This document shows, piece after piece, positions 16,601 to 23,707 of a DNA stretch of 39,272 nucleotides (its first letter is position 1; every line of letters starts with the position of its first letter). The DNA comes from Elusimicrobiota bacterium. GTDB taxonomy: Bacteria; Elusimicrobiota; Elusimicrobia; UBA1565; UBA9628. The stretch lies in NCBI GenBank assembly GCA_016212795.1, contig JACRDT010000036.1, positions 1 to 39,272 on the forward strand, given 5' to 3'. The notes under the pieces were generated by a model. The model had not been told where the DNA came from. It did no database searches and worked only from the letters and a program-made list of their open reading frames with translations. The position numbers and the translations under genes were made by a program.

Positions 16601-17001
16601 CCCAGCATCAGGTGGGCCCTGGCCAGGCCCGGGCGCAGGCGCAGGACTTCCCTCAGGGCGCGTTCCGCTTTCAGGGGTTCGCCGCGCTGGAGGAATTTCT
16701 CGGCGGCGAGGAGCATCGACGCCGGGGCGTCCGCTCCCTTGGCCGAGGCGATCTTGGCCAGCGCGTCCAGCAGCGGCCCGGGCCGCCGGGACCGCCGCGC
16801 GCGCTCCTTCAGGAGCCGGGCGGCCTTGGCGCCGTAGCCGGCGGAGGCGTAGGCGTGGGCCAGGAAGCAGTACGGCAGGTCGCCGGCGGCGCCGCGGCGG
16901 ATGGCCTCCTCGAAGGCCTCGGCCGCCTTGGCGAAGCGCCCCTGGTTGTAGAGCGCCGTTCCCGCCGCGAGCAGGGCCTTGGGTCCGTCTTCGATGGGCA
17001 T
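13615..17001 (-). CDS. Large TPR-repeat protein, 1128 aa
   Basis: Nearly the whole protein is tetratricopeptide repeats of about 34 residues, with recurring patterns such as A-H-L-x-L-G-x-x-L and A-x-x-x-Y-x-x-A-L-R-L-D-P. I see roughly 20 repeats from residue 10 to 720 and another set from about 850 to 1060, separated by a non-repeat linker (ERLFRPWTDNWLRPQPTAF). There is no signal peptide or membrane segment, so it is probably a cytoplasmic scaffold. The C-terminal tail ends in HEAYLRPLWSKFAMIAHAAKEIR. TATCAT (17013-17018, minus strand) lies 11 bases before the ATG, with AGGA between. Its end overlaps transketolase. The partner is unknown. Confidence 0.88.
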   Translation of the reverse strand: MPIEDGPKALLAAGTALYNQGRFAKAAEAFEEAIRRGAAGDLPYCFLAHAYASAGYGAKAARLLKERARRSRRPGPLLDALAKIASAKGADAPASMLLAAEKFLQRGEPLKAERALREVLRLRPGLARAHLMLGLALEARNEPATARHAYEEALRLDPASVDACLGLGGLLRRAGDPEGAQARLREAVRLDPRHARARIALGGALQASGRGGEALAEFEAALRLAPGSAQAHLRIGELLLDSGDYGRAEAHLSNAAKSGQAPGAVVLRSPDASARKESAQAPDAFFLLGRAREGRGRPAAARRAYEAALRLDGGHVKARLRLAELLSDAGSHAKAEAHLREAVRRDPGNAAATISLGATLQKRGRTAEAAREFEHALRVAPDSALAHLRLGELLLASREFARAAAHLQEAARLDGNDPRLRLLLGIAWESDGRLQEAGEAYLAAARLEPGAPEALLRLGGLDLRRGMLDEAEERVRSALRLDPRSVEGSLALGKTLEAAGKPALAERAYARALRLSPRCVDARLGLGRLCLGRARLAEAQGHLRRAVARDRACVEAHFLLGKTLENLRRFEPAAASYGRALALSPGSTEIRVRLGEARLLAGDLAGSLAVLRQALKSDDASAEAHWMLGRVLEAKGLFLEAEAAYGKAAGRAVDSPGAGSRLADFFERRGWRAQAESLMRQAARLEGRSPEGRVKLAEFLKSQARFAEAAEVLRAGLRDHPGTGAFHFHLGWLYEQAGERALMAEGFERFLASPDAETGSDARLRRFLASAGLDRHEAMIKEAEGILEEGDGRLFERLFRPWTDNWLRPQPTAFYAERLARLEGAKPSVADSPWGRFYRGILLARLSRTEESLSVLDPLAGLRGKRYGWMRHVAGVLRLREGRYEAAALDFQAALESRPRAMAARGFLAETLLCMGKTAAALGEFGKAERSEREGGSPADVWAWRGEALLWLGRYEDALEDLNRAVSAGTWLALAWRGGAHLLLGRLDAAAADLDRAIGPGSRDAEALVWRGELRRLLGRLRESLEDLDRAVELDGGPWAFVNRALTRAALKDDAGARLDFEAVPAGIVTAALRRLGGAGKDGAGEPDVLAVLGAALEMARGVRRHEAYLRPLWSKFAMIAHAAKEIR

Positions 17002-17055
17002 GGCGATGTCCTATGATACAGAAGGGAGCGGCGGAGGGTCCAGGAGCGCGGCGGC

Positions 17056-17084
17056 TTGATTTCTCTTCCGGGGGCTGGTACAAT
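17056..17084 (+). promoter_or_regulatory. Promoter of the cyclase gene
   Basis: TTGATT at 17056-17061 and TACAAT at 17079-17084 are separated by exactly 17 bases. The predicted start is near 17091, leaving a leader of about 90 bases before the cyclase ATG. The TPR gene is transcribed divergently from the same 179-base region. Confidence 0.7.
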
Positions 17085-17090
17085 GATGGA

Positions 17091-17180
17091 AGACAGCCGG
17101 ACGCAAGGGCCGGCGATAGCTTCGACGGACAGGCGGACCTATGGGCCGCCGGAAACACGACAAGACTCAAGGAGCATGTC
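17091..17180 (+). promoter_or_regulatory. Structured 5' leader with two mutually exclusive helices
   Basis: CCGGCG (17110-17115) can pair with CGCCGG (17157-17162), closing a 41-base internal region. CCGGC of the same segment can instead pair with GCCGG (17096-17100). The two helices exclude each other, as in switch-like leaders. AAGGAG (17169-17174) and the ATG follow directly after the second arm. The ACGCAAGGGCC stretch recalls part of the c-di-GMP-I (GEMM) consensus, but the matching 5' half is not present, so I do not assign a riboswitch class. Confidence 0.4.
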
Positions 17181-17720
17181 ATGACCCATCGAACCGACGC
17201 ACCCCCCATCGAAGAGAGCGCCATGCTGGTCGCGTTCTGCGACCTGTCCGGCTTCGGCAGGTATTCACGGAGCGTGTCTGACCGGTCGCTGCTGGACACC
17301 ATGGCCGAGTACTTCGAGCTGGTCGGGGACATCGTGGAGGGCTCCGGCGGACGGGTGGTCAAGTTCATCGGCGACGCGGCGCTCATCGTCTACCCGGAGG
17401 ACCTCGCGGACGCCGGGGTGAGGGCCCTGCTCGAGCTCAAGGGCAGGGGCGACGCGTGGATGGAGGAGCGCGGCATCCCCTGCCGGCACGAGATGAAAGC
17501 CCACGTCGGGCCCGTCGTCTGCGGCCATGTCGGGACCCGGAGGGACAAGAGGTTCGACGTCTTCGGCCAGACCGTCAACACCGCGGCCGTCACGAAGTCG
17601 AACGGCGTCGCCATCACCCCCCAAGCCTTCAGGAAGCTCGCCCCCGGGACGAGGACGCTGTTCAAGAAGCACACCCCCCCGGTGACCTACATCCCGGTGG
17701 AGGAAAGGCACCGGGATTAG
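17181..17720 (+). CDS. Class III adenylate/guanylate cyclase homologue, single domain
   Basis: This 179-residue protein is little more than one class III cyclase catalytic domain. Metal-binding aspartates are Asp21 (FCDLSGF) and Asp65 (KFIGDA). The purine-selecting pair is Lys61 and Asp126 (RFDVFG), which is the ATP-type pair. Asn133 of the transition-state pair is present (TVNTAAVTK), but the arginine expected four residues later is Val137. Activity may be low or lost, or the nearby Lys139 may compensate. The start is ATG 17181, with AAGGAG six bases upstream. No sensor or membrane domain is attached. It is single and convergent with the glycosyltransferase gene, 13 bases away. Confidence 0.88.
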   Translation: MTHRTDAPPIEESAMLVAFCDLSGFGRYSRSVSDRSLLDTMAEYFELVGDIVEGSGGRVVKFIGDAALIVYPEDLADAGVRALLELKGRGDAWMEERGIPCRHEMKAHVGPVVCGHVGTRRDKRFDVFGQTVNTAAVTKSNGVAITPQAFRKLAPGTRTLFKKHTPPVTYIPVEERHRD

Positions 17721-17733
17721 GCGGATCGGCGGG

Positions 17734-18417
17734 CTACGGCCTTCTCAGCAGTTCCCGGCCCAGGGTCTTGAGGAAGACGATCCCGGTGGGGATGGAGGAG
17801 GCCGTGCTCTGCCCGCCGAGCCGCTCGCCTTCGCGGGTGGGCAGCTCGACGACCTTGAGGCCCAGCCTCATCGCCCGCATGGACATCTGGTACTCGATGA
17901 CGAAGCCCGCCGCCTCCGGCGCCATCCTTTCGAAGGCGTCGCGCCGGACGCCGCGGAACCCGTTGATGGTGTCCGTGACGTAGGGGCCCCTGTTGAAGGC
18001 CGTGTTGGCGGCCAGGCCGAAGGCGAGGTTGACCCACTTCCTCGGCCTGAACCAGGAGACGTCCTCCTCGTTGAACGCCCCCTCCATCATGCGGGAGGCG
18101 ATGGCCATGTCCGCGCCGCCTTCCAGCGCCTCGAACAGCCCGGGGATGTCCGCGGGGTCCTCGTTGCCGTCCGGGCTGAAGAAGACGACGGCGTCCGCGG
18201 CCGTGCTGCGCATGGCGACGCGGAAGGCCTCGCCCCTGCCGCGGCGCTCCTGGCCGAAGACGCGCACCCCCCGGGCCGCCAGGAACTCCTTCGTGCCGTC
18301 GTGGGAGCCGCCGTCGACGGCGAAGACCTCGTGGGCGCTGTCGCGGGGGATGCGGCCGAAGATCCTCGGCAGGGCCTCGATCTCGTTGTAGGTCAGGATG
18401 ACGAGCGCTCTCTTCAT
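17734..18417 (-). CDS. Family 2 glycosyltransferase
   Basis: This 227-residue protein has a GT-A fold of the dolichol-phosphate-mannose-synthase type. It starts with ALVILTYNEIEALPRIF, then EVFAVDGGSHDGT for nucleotide-sugar binding and VFFSPDGNEDP where the metal-binding Asp motif sits. It ends with the usual ...GLKVVELPTREGERLGG strand. No membrane segments are visible beyond a weakly hydrophobic helix. It follows the DegT-family gene by six bases in the same direction and is probably co-transcribed. The likely role is transfer of a sugar to a lipid carrier or glycan in surface polysaccharide synthesis. The donor is not readable from the sequence. Confidence 0.87.
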   Translation of the reverse strand: MKRALVILTYNEIEALPRIFGRIPRDSAHEVFAVDGGSHDGTKEFLAARGVRVFGQERRGRGEAFRVAMRSTAADAVVFFSPDGNEDPADIPGLFEALEGGADMAIASRMMEGAFNEEDVSWFRPRKWVNLAFGLAANTAFNRGPYVTDTINGFRGVRRDAFERMAPEAAGFVIEYQMSMRAMRLGLKVVELPTREGERLGGQSTASSIPTGIVFLKTLGRELLRRP

Positions 18418-18423
18418 CTCGTC

Positions 18424-19629
18424 CTAGCGGCCGAAGAAGGAGTGGACGACGTCGGCCAGGCGGCCGATGTCTGGCTTCGTCATGTATTGGTGGCACCCCA
18501 CGTAGAAGCCGGAGCGGTTGATCCACCGCGCCACCGGGTACTTGGGCTCGAGGTCGCCGAAGATCCTCCGGTAGATGGGCTGGTTGATCAGCGGCATGAT
18601 GTCGCGGGTCTCGATGCCCCGGTCTTCGAGGTGGTTGACCAGCGCCCTCTTGCCCTGGGACCTCAGGACGATGGGGTAGAGCATGAACATGTGCTCCCTC
18701 CCCTCGGGCTCGGAGGCCAATTGCAGGACGTCGTCGAGGCCCTTGAGGCCCTCCGTCAGGAGCCGGGCGTTGCGCTTGCGCGCCTTGATGATGGCGCCCG
18801 ATTCCTCGAGCTGGGCCAGGCCGAGGGCCGCCTCGAACTCGGTGCACCGGAAGCTGTGGCCCATGGAGGTGAAGTGGAAGCGCTTGGCCACGACCTCGTG
18901 GAGCTTCCGGCCGGTCACGGCGTCGTCGTCGATGTGGAGGTAGATCGAGTCCCGTCCGTGGTTCATGAGGCTGCGCAGGCGCACGGCGAGGGCCGGGTCG
19001 TTGGTGGTGGCCAGGCCCCCGACCCCGGTCACGATGTAGTGGGCCACGTACGTCGAGAAGCAGCCGATGTCGCCCAGCGAGCCGACCTTCCGGCCGTGGC
19101 AGGACGCGAACAGGGTCTCGCAGGAGTCCTCGATGATCTTGAGGTTGTGCTCGGCGGCGAGCTCGCGGATGGGGCCCATGTCGGCCGGCAGGCCCATGAG
19201 GTGCACCGGGATGATGGCCCGCGTCCTGGGGGTCAGCGCGGCCTCGATGAGGGCGGGGTCCATCGTGTAGGTCGCGCGGTCGACGTCCACGAAGACGGGG
19301 ACCATCCGGTTGTGGAAGACGATGTTGGCGGTGGCGACGAAGGTGACGGAGGGGACCAGGACTTCGTCGCCGTCGGCCCAGCCGTGCTCCTCCTTGAGGG
19401 CGGCCAGGGCGATGTGGAGGGCGCTCGTGCCGGAGTTGCAGAAGACCGCGTGCCGGCAGTCGTGGGCGGCCGCGAAAGCCTGTTCGAACCCCTGGCTGAA
19501 GCGTCCGTAGGAGATCCTGTTGGAGGCGATGACCTCCTTCAGGTAGCGCTTCTCCCGGGGGCCGAACCGGAAGTCGCCGACGCTGATCTCCCGGCAACGG
19601 CGCTGGCGCGTCTTGTTGGAGGGCTTCAT
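18424..19629 (-). CDS. DegT/DnrJ/EryC1-family PLP enzyme with His in place of the catalytic Lys
   Basis: This 401-residue fold-type I PLP enzyme belongs to the sugar aminotransferase family. CNSGTSALHIAL (64-75) holds the phosphate, and IIEDSCETL (165-173) carries Asp168 that pairs with the pyridine nitrogen. At the position of the Schiff-base lysine the sequence is FSTYVAHYIVTGVGG, giving His197. In known family members, loss of this lysine to histidine marks 3-dehydratases such as ColD and the CDP-sugar E1 enzyme, not aminotransferases. I therefore predict a sugar-modifying dehydratase-like enzyme. It is in an operon with a GT2 glycosyltransferase and divergent from GT-C-like genes, so the likely pathway is surface glycan. 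Confidence 0.88.
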   Translation of the reverse strand: MKPSNKTRQRRCREISVGDFRFGPREKRYLKEVIASNRISYGRFSQGFEQAFAAAHDCRHAVFCNSGTSALHIALAALKEEHGWADGDEVLVPSVTFVATANIVFHNRMVPVFVDVDRATYTMDPALIEAALTPRTRAIIPVHLMGLPADMGPIRELAAEHNLKIIEDSCETLFASCHGRKVGSLGDIGCFSTYVAHYIVTGVGGLATTNDPALAVRLRSLMNHGRDSIYLHIDDDAVTGRKLHEVVAKRFHFTSMGHSFRCTEFEAALGLAQLEESGAIIKARKRNARLLTEGLKGLDDVLQLASEPEGREHMFMLYPIVLRSQGKRALVNHLEDRGIETRDIMPLINQPIYRRIFGDLEPKYPVARWINRSGFYVGCHQYMTKPDIGRLADVVHSFFGR

Positions 19630-19650
19630 GGGCTCGGCATCGATGCGGAG

Positions 19651-19656
19651 ATTATA
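19651..19656 (-). promoter_or_regulatory. -10 element (TATAAT) for the DegT-family gene
   Basis: On the minus strand a perfect TATAAT sits in an A/T-rich run 21 bases before the ATG at 19629. No good -35 hexamer is visible at 16-18 bases spacing (CTATCA at best). It shares the 101-base divergent region with the promoter of the GT-C gene. Confidence 0.5.
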
Positions 19657-19691
19657 TATATTCCCGGCCGCGATGATAGCGCTTCCCGCTG

Positions 19692-19721
19692 TTGACGGCG
19701 CGGCGCGTTATTGAGAATAAT
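19692..19721 (+). promoter_or_regulatory. Promoter of the GT-C-like gene, leaderless arrangement
   Basis: TTGACG (19692-19697) and AATAAT (19716-19721) are 18 bases apart, each one mismatch from consensus. The predicted transcription start near 19728 leaves about three bases before ATG 19731. A longer reading frame beginning at the TTG of this -35 box is therefore not a real start. Confidence 0.65.
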
Positions 19722-19730
19722 ACCGGGGCC

Positions 19731-21833
19731 ATGAGCGGCACGCGCCTGCGGCTCTGGGCGGGCCCGGCCTTCCTGGCCGTCGCCGCCGCCATCGTGCTGG
19801 GCCCCCATGTCCCGTGGGCCGGGCTGCATCTCGACGACCATCCCTTCCATTGGGGCCTCTCGCGCTGCGACGCCGGCGCGATGTGGGCCCAGTTCCGGCA
19901 GTACGTCCCCGGCCGCAACCTCCACATCCTCTACACCTGGCTGCTCTACAAGCTCCTCGGGCCTTCGCCCGTCGCCATGCACCTCTTCGGGTTGGCGCTG
20001 GACACCCTGAACGCCTGCCTGGCCTGGTCCCTCGCGCGGCGGTTCGGCGCGGGGCTCGGCGGGGCGCTCATGGTCTCGGGTCTCTTCCTGGTCTTCCCCA
20101 ACCACGGCGAGACCCATTTCTGGACCTCCGCCATCGTCATGAACCTGCTCTCCACGACGCTGGTCCTGGGGGCGGCCCTGGCGGCGTGCTCCGGGCGGGC
20201 CGTCGCCGCCTTGGCGCTCTTCGGCCTCGCGCTGTTCGACTACGACCAGGTCTTCCTGATGTGGGTCCCGCTCCTGCTGTGCCTCGACTTCCACCCGGCG
20301 GACGCGCCTGAGCGGCGCCGGCGCGGCGTCCAGGCCGGATGGCCCGCCGTGCCGGGCGCCCTTGGCGGAGGCGTTGGCGGCCGGCGCGGGGCGGTCTTCG
20401 TCGCGGCCGCCGTCGCCCTCTGCGTCATCCATGTCGCGCTGCGCCACGGCTCGCCCGCCGGGAGCAACCCCACGGTGCGGCTGGGCTCCATCGCGCTGCG
20501 CGCCGCGCAGGCCGCGGCCGGCTCGCTGCTGCCCATGGTGAAGCTCCCGCGCTGGGAGACGCTTCACAGCGCCGCCGGGGGCCCGGCGGCCACGGCGGCC
20601 CTGGCGGCCGCGCTGGGCGCCTTGTGGGTCTGGGCGGTGGGACGCCTCTGGCCAGACGGCGGGGAGCGTCCGTCGCGGCTGCTCCCCGCGTCAAGCGGAG
20701 GCGGCATGTCCGCTCCAGGAACGCCGGGCGCGTCCAGGCCGCTGGTCCGCTTCGGGGCCGCGTGGTGGCTGGCGGCCTACTTCCCCAACCTGTTCTGGTT
20801 CATCAGCTCCCGGCATCACTATCTGCCCAGTTTCGGGCTGCTCTTGCTGCTCTACGCCGGCGTCGCCCGGCTCCTTGAGCGCCGGCCGCGGGCCGCCGGG
20901 GCGCTGGCCGCCGCCGGCTTCATCTTCTTCAGCCTCTCCTCGGCCCTGGCCCTGGGGCAGGGCTGGTCCTGGAAGACCTCGTGGAGCCTCATGGAGCGGT
21001 TCGCCGACCAGGCTCCGCCGCTGGCGGGACCCTCGCCGGCGAGCCTCTTCGTGCACGGCGCCCCCCTGCGCGTCGGCTACGCCCCGGCCTTCCCGTTGAC
21101 CAGCGAGCACCTGGTCGCCTTCGGCTACCGGACGGGCCGCCAGCCCGGAGCCGGGGCGGTGACCCTCGCGCCGACGCGCACCGGGTTGTTCTCGCTGAAC
21201 TACCCCGAGCTCTTCGGCGATTCCTACTTCGACTGGCTGCCCCTCGCCTCGGCGAGCGTCCTCGTGTACGGCCCGCAAGGGGCGCTGGACTGCGGCCGGG
21301 CCCTGGACCTCGACCTGCCCGACTCGCGGTCCCTGCGCTTGGCTCTCGCTTCCCGGCCCGGCTGCTCCGCCGTGCCGCGCCTATGGGTCCCGGTCTGGCT
21401 GGAGTCGAGCCGCCGGACGCGCCGGGTTGGGCATCCCCTGTCGGCGATCCCCGGCGGCCCCGCCCTGCATTCGGCGGCCGTGGAGTCCGGGCTCGGCATG
21501 CTGCGCCTGAGATTGCTCTGGAGCGGGACTCCCGGCGGCGACTTCGCCTTCATCGCCCGGCTCTACGACCGCGCCGGCAGGCTCCTGTTCAGGCCCGTGT
21601 ACCGGGAGCGGCCGCGGGATCCCAGCTCGGCCCAGCTGCTGTGGCCGCTGTTCAACGACCTCGTCCCGGGGTCCACCTGGAAGAAAGGCGACGGGGTCTC
21701 GGAGGTCTACCAGCTGCGCCTGGAGAGCCCGCTGCCCCACGGCCCGGGGGAGGCGCGCTTCGAGGTCTTCGAGCGCTCCGCGAGCGGGGCCTGGCCCCGG
21801 ATCGGCGAGGTGCGCGCGGCCGTGGACCTGTGA
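19731..21833 (+). CDS. Polytopic membrane protein, GT-C glycosyltransferase-like, 700 aa
   Basis: The N-terminal 450 residues contain about ten hydrophobic segments. The first extracytoplasmic loop begins GLHLDDHPFHWGL, with the paired aspartates expected in GT-C enzymes that use lipid-linked sugar donors. The C-terminal 250 residues are soluble and probably periplasmic. A Gly/Arg/Pro-rich stretch (about residues 193-222) interrupts the membrane region. I chose ATG 19731 because the promoter ends just before it. It is followed by a second GT-C-like gene whose GTG/ATG start lies at or just after the stop. Sugar, carrier and acceptor are unknown. O-antigen ligase- or ArnT-like function is possible, and the family assignment is by topology only. 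Confidence 0.72.
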   Translation: MSGTRLRLWAGPAFLAVAAAIVLGPHVPWAGLHLDDHPFHWGLSRCDAGAMWAQFRQYVPGRNLHILYTWLLYKLLGPSPVAMHLFGLALDTLNACLAWSLARRFGAGLGGALMVSGLFLVFPNHGETHFWTSAIVMNLLSTTLVLGAALAACSGRAVAALALFGLALFDYDQVFLMWVPLLLCLDFHPADAPERRRRGVQAGWPAVPGALGGGVGGRRGAVFVAAAVALCVIHVALRHGSPAGSNPTVRLGSIALRAAQAAAGSLLPMVKLPRWETLHSAAGGPAATAALAAALGALWVWAVGRLWPDGGERPSRLLPASSGGGMSAPGTPGASRPLVRFGAAWWLAAYFPNLFWFISSRHHYLPSFGLLLLLYAGVARLLERRPRAAGALAAAGFIFFSLSSALALGQGWSWKTSWSLMERFADQAPPLAGPSPASLFVHGAPLRVGYAPAFPLTSEHLVAFGYRTGRQPGAGAVTLAPTRTGLFSLNYPELFGDSYFDWLPLASASVLVYGPQGALDCGRALDLDLPDSRSLRLALASRPGCSAVPRLWVPVWLESSRRTRRVGHPLSAIPGGPALHSAAVESGLGMLRLRLLWSGTPGGDFAFIARLYDRAGRLLFRPVYRERPRDPSSAQLLWPLFNDLVPGSTWKKGDGVSEVYQLRLESPLPHGPGEARFEVFERSASGAWPRIGEVRAAVDL

Positions 21834-21838
21834 CCCCG

Positions 21839-23452
21839 ATGAAGCCGATCCCCTGGCACCGGGCGCTCCTGCTCCTGCTCCTCGTCGAGTTCGTCGGCTT
21901 GCGCCCGCACCTGGCGCGGACGGGGTTCCATCTCGACGACTGGTACGAGGCGTCGTTGACCCTGCGCGGCCCGAGCTACTGGGACGGCGTCCGGGGGTTC
22001 GCGGCCTCCGGCATCTATTGGGACCGTCCCGGGAACATGCTCCTGCTGCCGTTGGTCCACCGCCTCAGCGGGGTCTCGAGGGGAGATCCCATCCCTCGTC
22101 GCCCCTGGGTGCCCCAGCTCCTGTCGGCGCTCCTCGAGGCCGCCGAGGCGTGGCTGCTCTTCCTGCTGCTCGAGCGCCTGTTGCGCCGGCCGGGGCTGGC
22201 CTTGGCCGCGGCCGCTCTCTCCCTCCTCTTCCCGAGCCGGGGCGGGTTCCACTACCGTCCCTGCCTGCTCGGCCAGCATGTGGCGCAGGTCATGATGCTG
22301 GCCAGCATGCTGGCTCACCTCCGGTGGCGCGAGTCCGGCCGTCGGGGCGCGTTGGCCGCGGCGCAAGCCCTCTACGGCCTGGGGCTCCTGGTCTTCGACA
22401 CGCCCATGCTCACTCCCCTGCTGTTGGCGGGTGCTCTCGCCGGGCGGGTATGGGCCGAGACACGGGACCCGCGCCGGGCCGCGGTCGAATGGGCGCGCTG
22501 CTTCGCCCCCTACGCCGTGGTGCTCGCGGCCGTGATGTTCTGGAAAGTGGAGGGGGTCGGGATGATGCCCGAAGGCATGAACCAGAAGTCGGGCAAGCTG
22601 GCATTCTCTCTGGCTAACTCCGCCAAGGTCCTCCTCGCGGGTTTGGGCTGCACCACGCTGTGGCCTCTGGCGTTGAGCGCGGCGAGGCTGCGCGACGCCG
22701 TCCTCGAACTGGGCCGGCTCTGGGTGTTCCTCCCGGTGTTCGCGGGATGGGCGGCGCTCGAGCTCGGCGCCCGCCGGGACGAGCCGGCGCCCGACCGGGG
22801 CGGCTGGGGCGCCCTCGCCGGAGCCATGGCGGGCGGCTTCCTCGGGACCTACGCGCCCTTCATGGTCTCCGCCCACCACATGCCGTACGTGAACGGCATC
22901 CTGAGCCGCGTCAACGCCGCGGGCGTCTGGGTGGGCGGGCTGTGGACGGCGGCGCTGCTGGCCGTCTTGCCGGGGCGCTGGCGGATCCCCGCTCTGGGGC
23001 TGCTGCTCGCGGCCTTCACCTGGACGAATTGGGTCGAGTCCAGGGCCTGGTCGCGGGCCTGGGACCTGCAGAAGGATATCCTCGCGGCCTTGGTCCCCCA
23101 GGTCCGGAGCCTCCCCCCCGGCCCGGCGACCGTCATCCTCACCGGGGCGCCCACGACCATCCACGGCGCGCACGTCTTCGACAGCAACTACGACCTCGGC
23201 TACGCCCTCCGGATGCTCACGGGCCGCGAGGACCTGTCGGCCAGCGCCCTCGCTTCCAACATGGAGTTCCGGGGCGACGAGCTCGTCCAGAGCTACGACG
23301 GCGTGGTCGCCAACCGCTACCCGACGGCGGGCCTGCGCGTCTACGACCACGCCACCCGCAAGCTCGGGACGGCCAATGGCGTGACCCCTCCCCCGCGCGA
23401 GGCGAGGAGCGTCCTGTTCAAGCTCCTCTTCGGGCCGGGGATGCGGCCCTAG
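21839..23452 (+). CDS. Polytopic membrane protein, GT-C glycosyltransferase-like, 537 aa
   Basis: This looks like a shorter relative of the preceding gene. A signal-anchor helix is followed by GFHLDDWYEASL, again with an Asp-Asp pair in the first outer loop. Eight to ten further hydrophobic segments follow, then a C-terminal soluble part of about 130 residues (from VPQVRSLPPGPATVILTG). ATG 21839 was chosen. GTG 21830 in the same frame overlaps the upstream stop as GTGA and may be the coupled start. Its stop overlaps that of the convergent TSCPD gene in the palindrome CTAG. The probable role is in the same glycan or lipid modification as its neighbour. Confidence 0.72.
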   Translation: MKPIPWHRALLLLLLVEFVGLRPHLARTGFHLDDWYEASLTLRGPSYWDGVRGFAASGIYWDRPGNMLLLPLVHRLSGVSRGDPIPRRPWVPQLLSALLEAAEAWLLFLLLERLLRRPGLALAAAALSLLFPSRGGFHYRPCLLGQHVAQVMMLASMLAHLRWRESGRRGALAAAQALYGLGLLVFDTPMLTPLLLAGALAGRVWAETRDPRRAAVEWARCFAPYAVVLAAVMFWKVEGVGMMPEGMNQKSGKLAFSLANSAKVLLAGLGCTTLWPLALSAARLRDAVLELGRLWVFLPVFAGWAALELGARRDEPAPDRGGWGALAGAMAGGFLGTYAPFMVSAHHMPYVNGILSRVNAAGVWVGGLWTAALLAVLPGRWRIPALGLLLAAFTWTNWVESRAWSRAWDLQKDILAALVPQVRSLPPGPATVILTGAPTTIHGAHVFDSNYDLGYALRMLTGREDLSASALASNMEFRGDELVQSYDGVVANRYPTAGLRVYDHATRKLGTANGVTPPPREARSVLFKLLFGPGMRP

Positions 23453-23694
23453 GCCAGGCTCTCGAGGGCTTGGGCCAGCTGGTCCGGGCAGGAGGTCTTC
23501 TTGTCCCCGCATCGGATGCCCCGGAGGCGGCGGACGACTTCCCAGACCGGCATGCCCTCGGCCAGGGCGGCGATACCCTGGGTGTTGCCGCTGCAGCCGT
23601 CCTTGAACTCGATCCGCTTCACGCGGCCTCCGTCGACCTCGATGGTGATGAGGGAGGAGCAGGTCCCCGTGGGCTTGTGGACGAGCTTCTTCAT
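23449..23694 (-). CDS. TSCPD-domain four-cysteine protein (TIGR03905-like), 81 aa
   Basis: This small protein reads MKKLVHKPTGTCSSLITIEVDGG near its start and ends CGDKKTSCPDQLAQALESLA. The TSCPD signature and the four cysteines (12, 34, 62, 69) fit the small stand-alone TSCPD family, whose domain also occurs at the C-terminus of B12-dependent ribonucleotide reductases. The cysteines could bind metal. It is the last gene of the minus-strand radical SAM/peptide operon, 13 bases after the TPR gene. A role in cluster or metal supply or redox help for the radical SAM enzymes is speculation. Confidence 0.82.
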   Translation of the reverse strand: MKKLVHKPTGTCSSLITIEVDGGRVKRIEFKDGCSGNTQGIAALAEGMPVWEVVRRLRGIRCGDKKTSCPDQLAQALESLA

Positions 23695-23707
23695 GGCGCT
23701 GTTCGCG

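Noticed and set aside
13650..16990. Periodic DNA similarity in the TPR gene as a DNA repeat array
   Set aside because: The periodicity is about 102 bases, as expected from 34-residue protein repeats, with diverged DNA. No CRISPR-like conserved repeat is present.
17013..17180. Longer cyclase reading and a GEMM-I (c-di-GMP) riboswitch in the leader
   Set aside because: The promoter at 17056-17084 lies within the extension, and a good ribosome site precedes ATG 17181. Only one half of a GEMM-like consensus (ACGCAAGGGCC) is present.
19692..19730. Start of the GT-C gene at TTG 19692
   Set aside because: That TTG is the -35 hexamer of the gene's own promoter.
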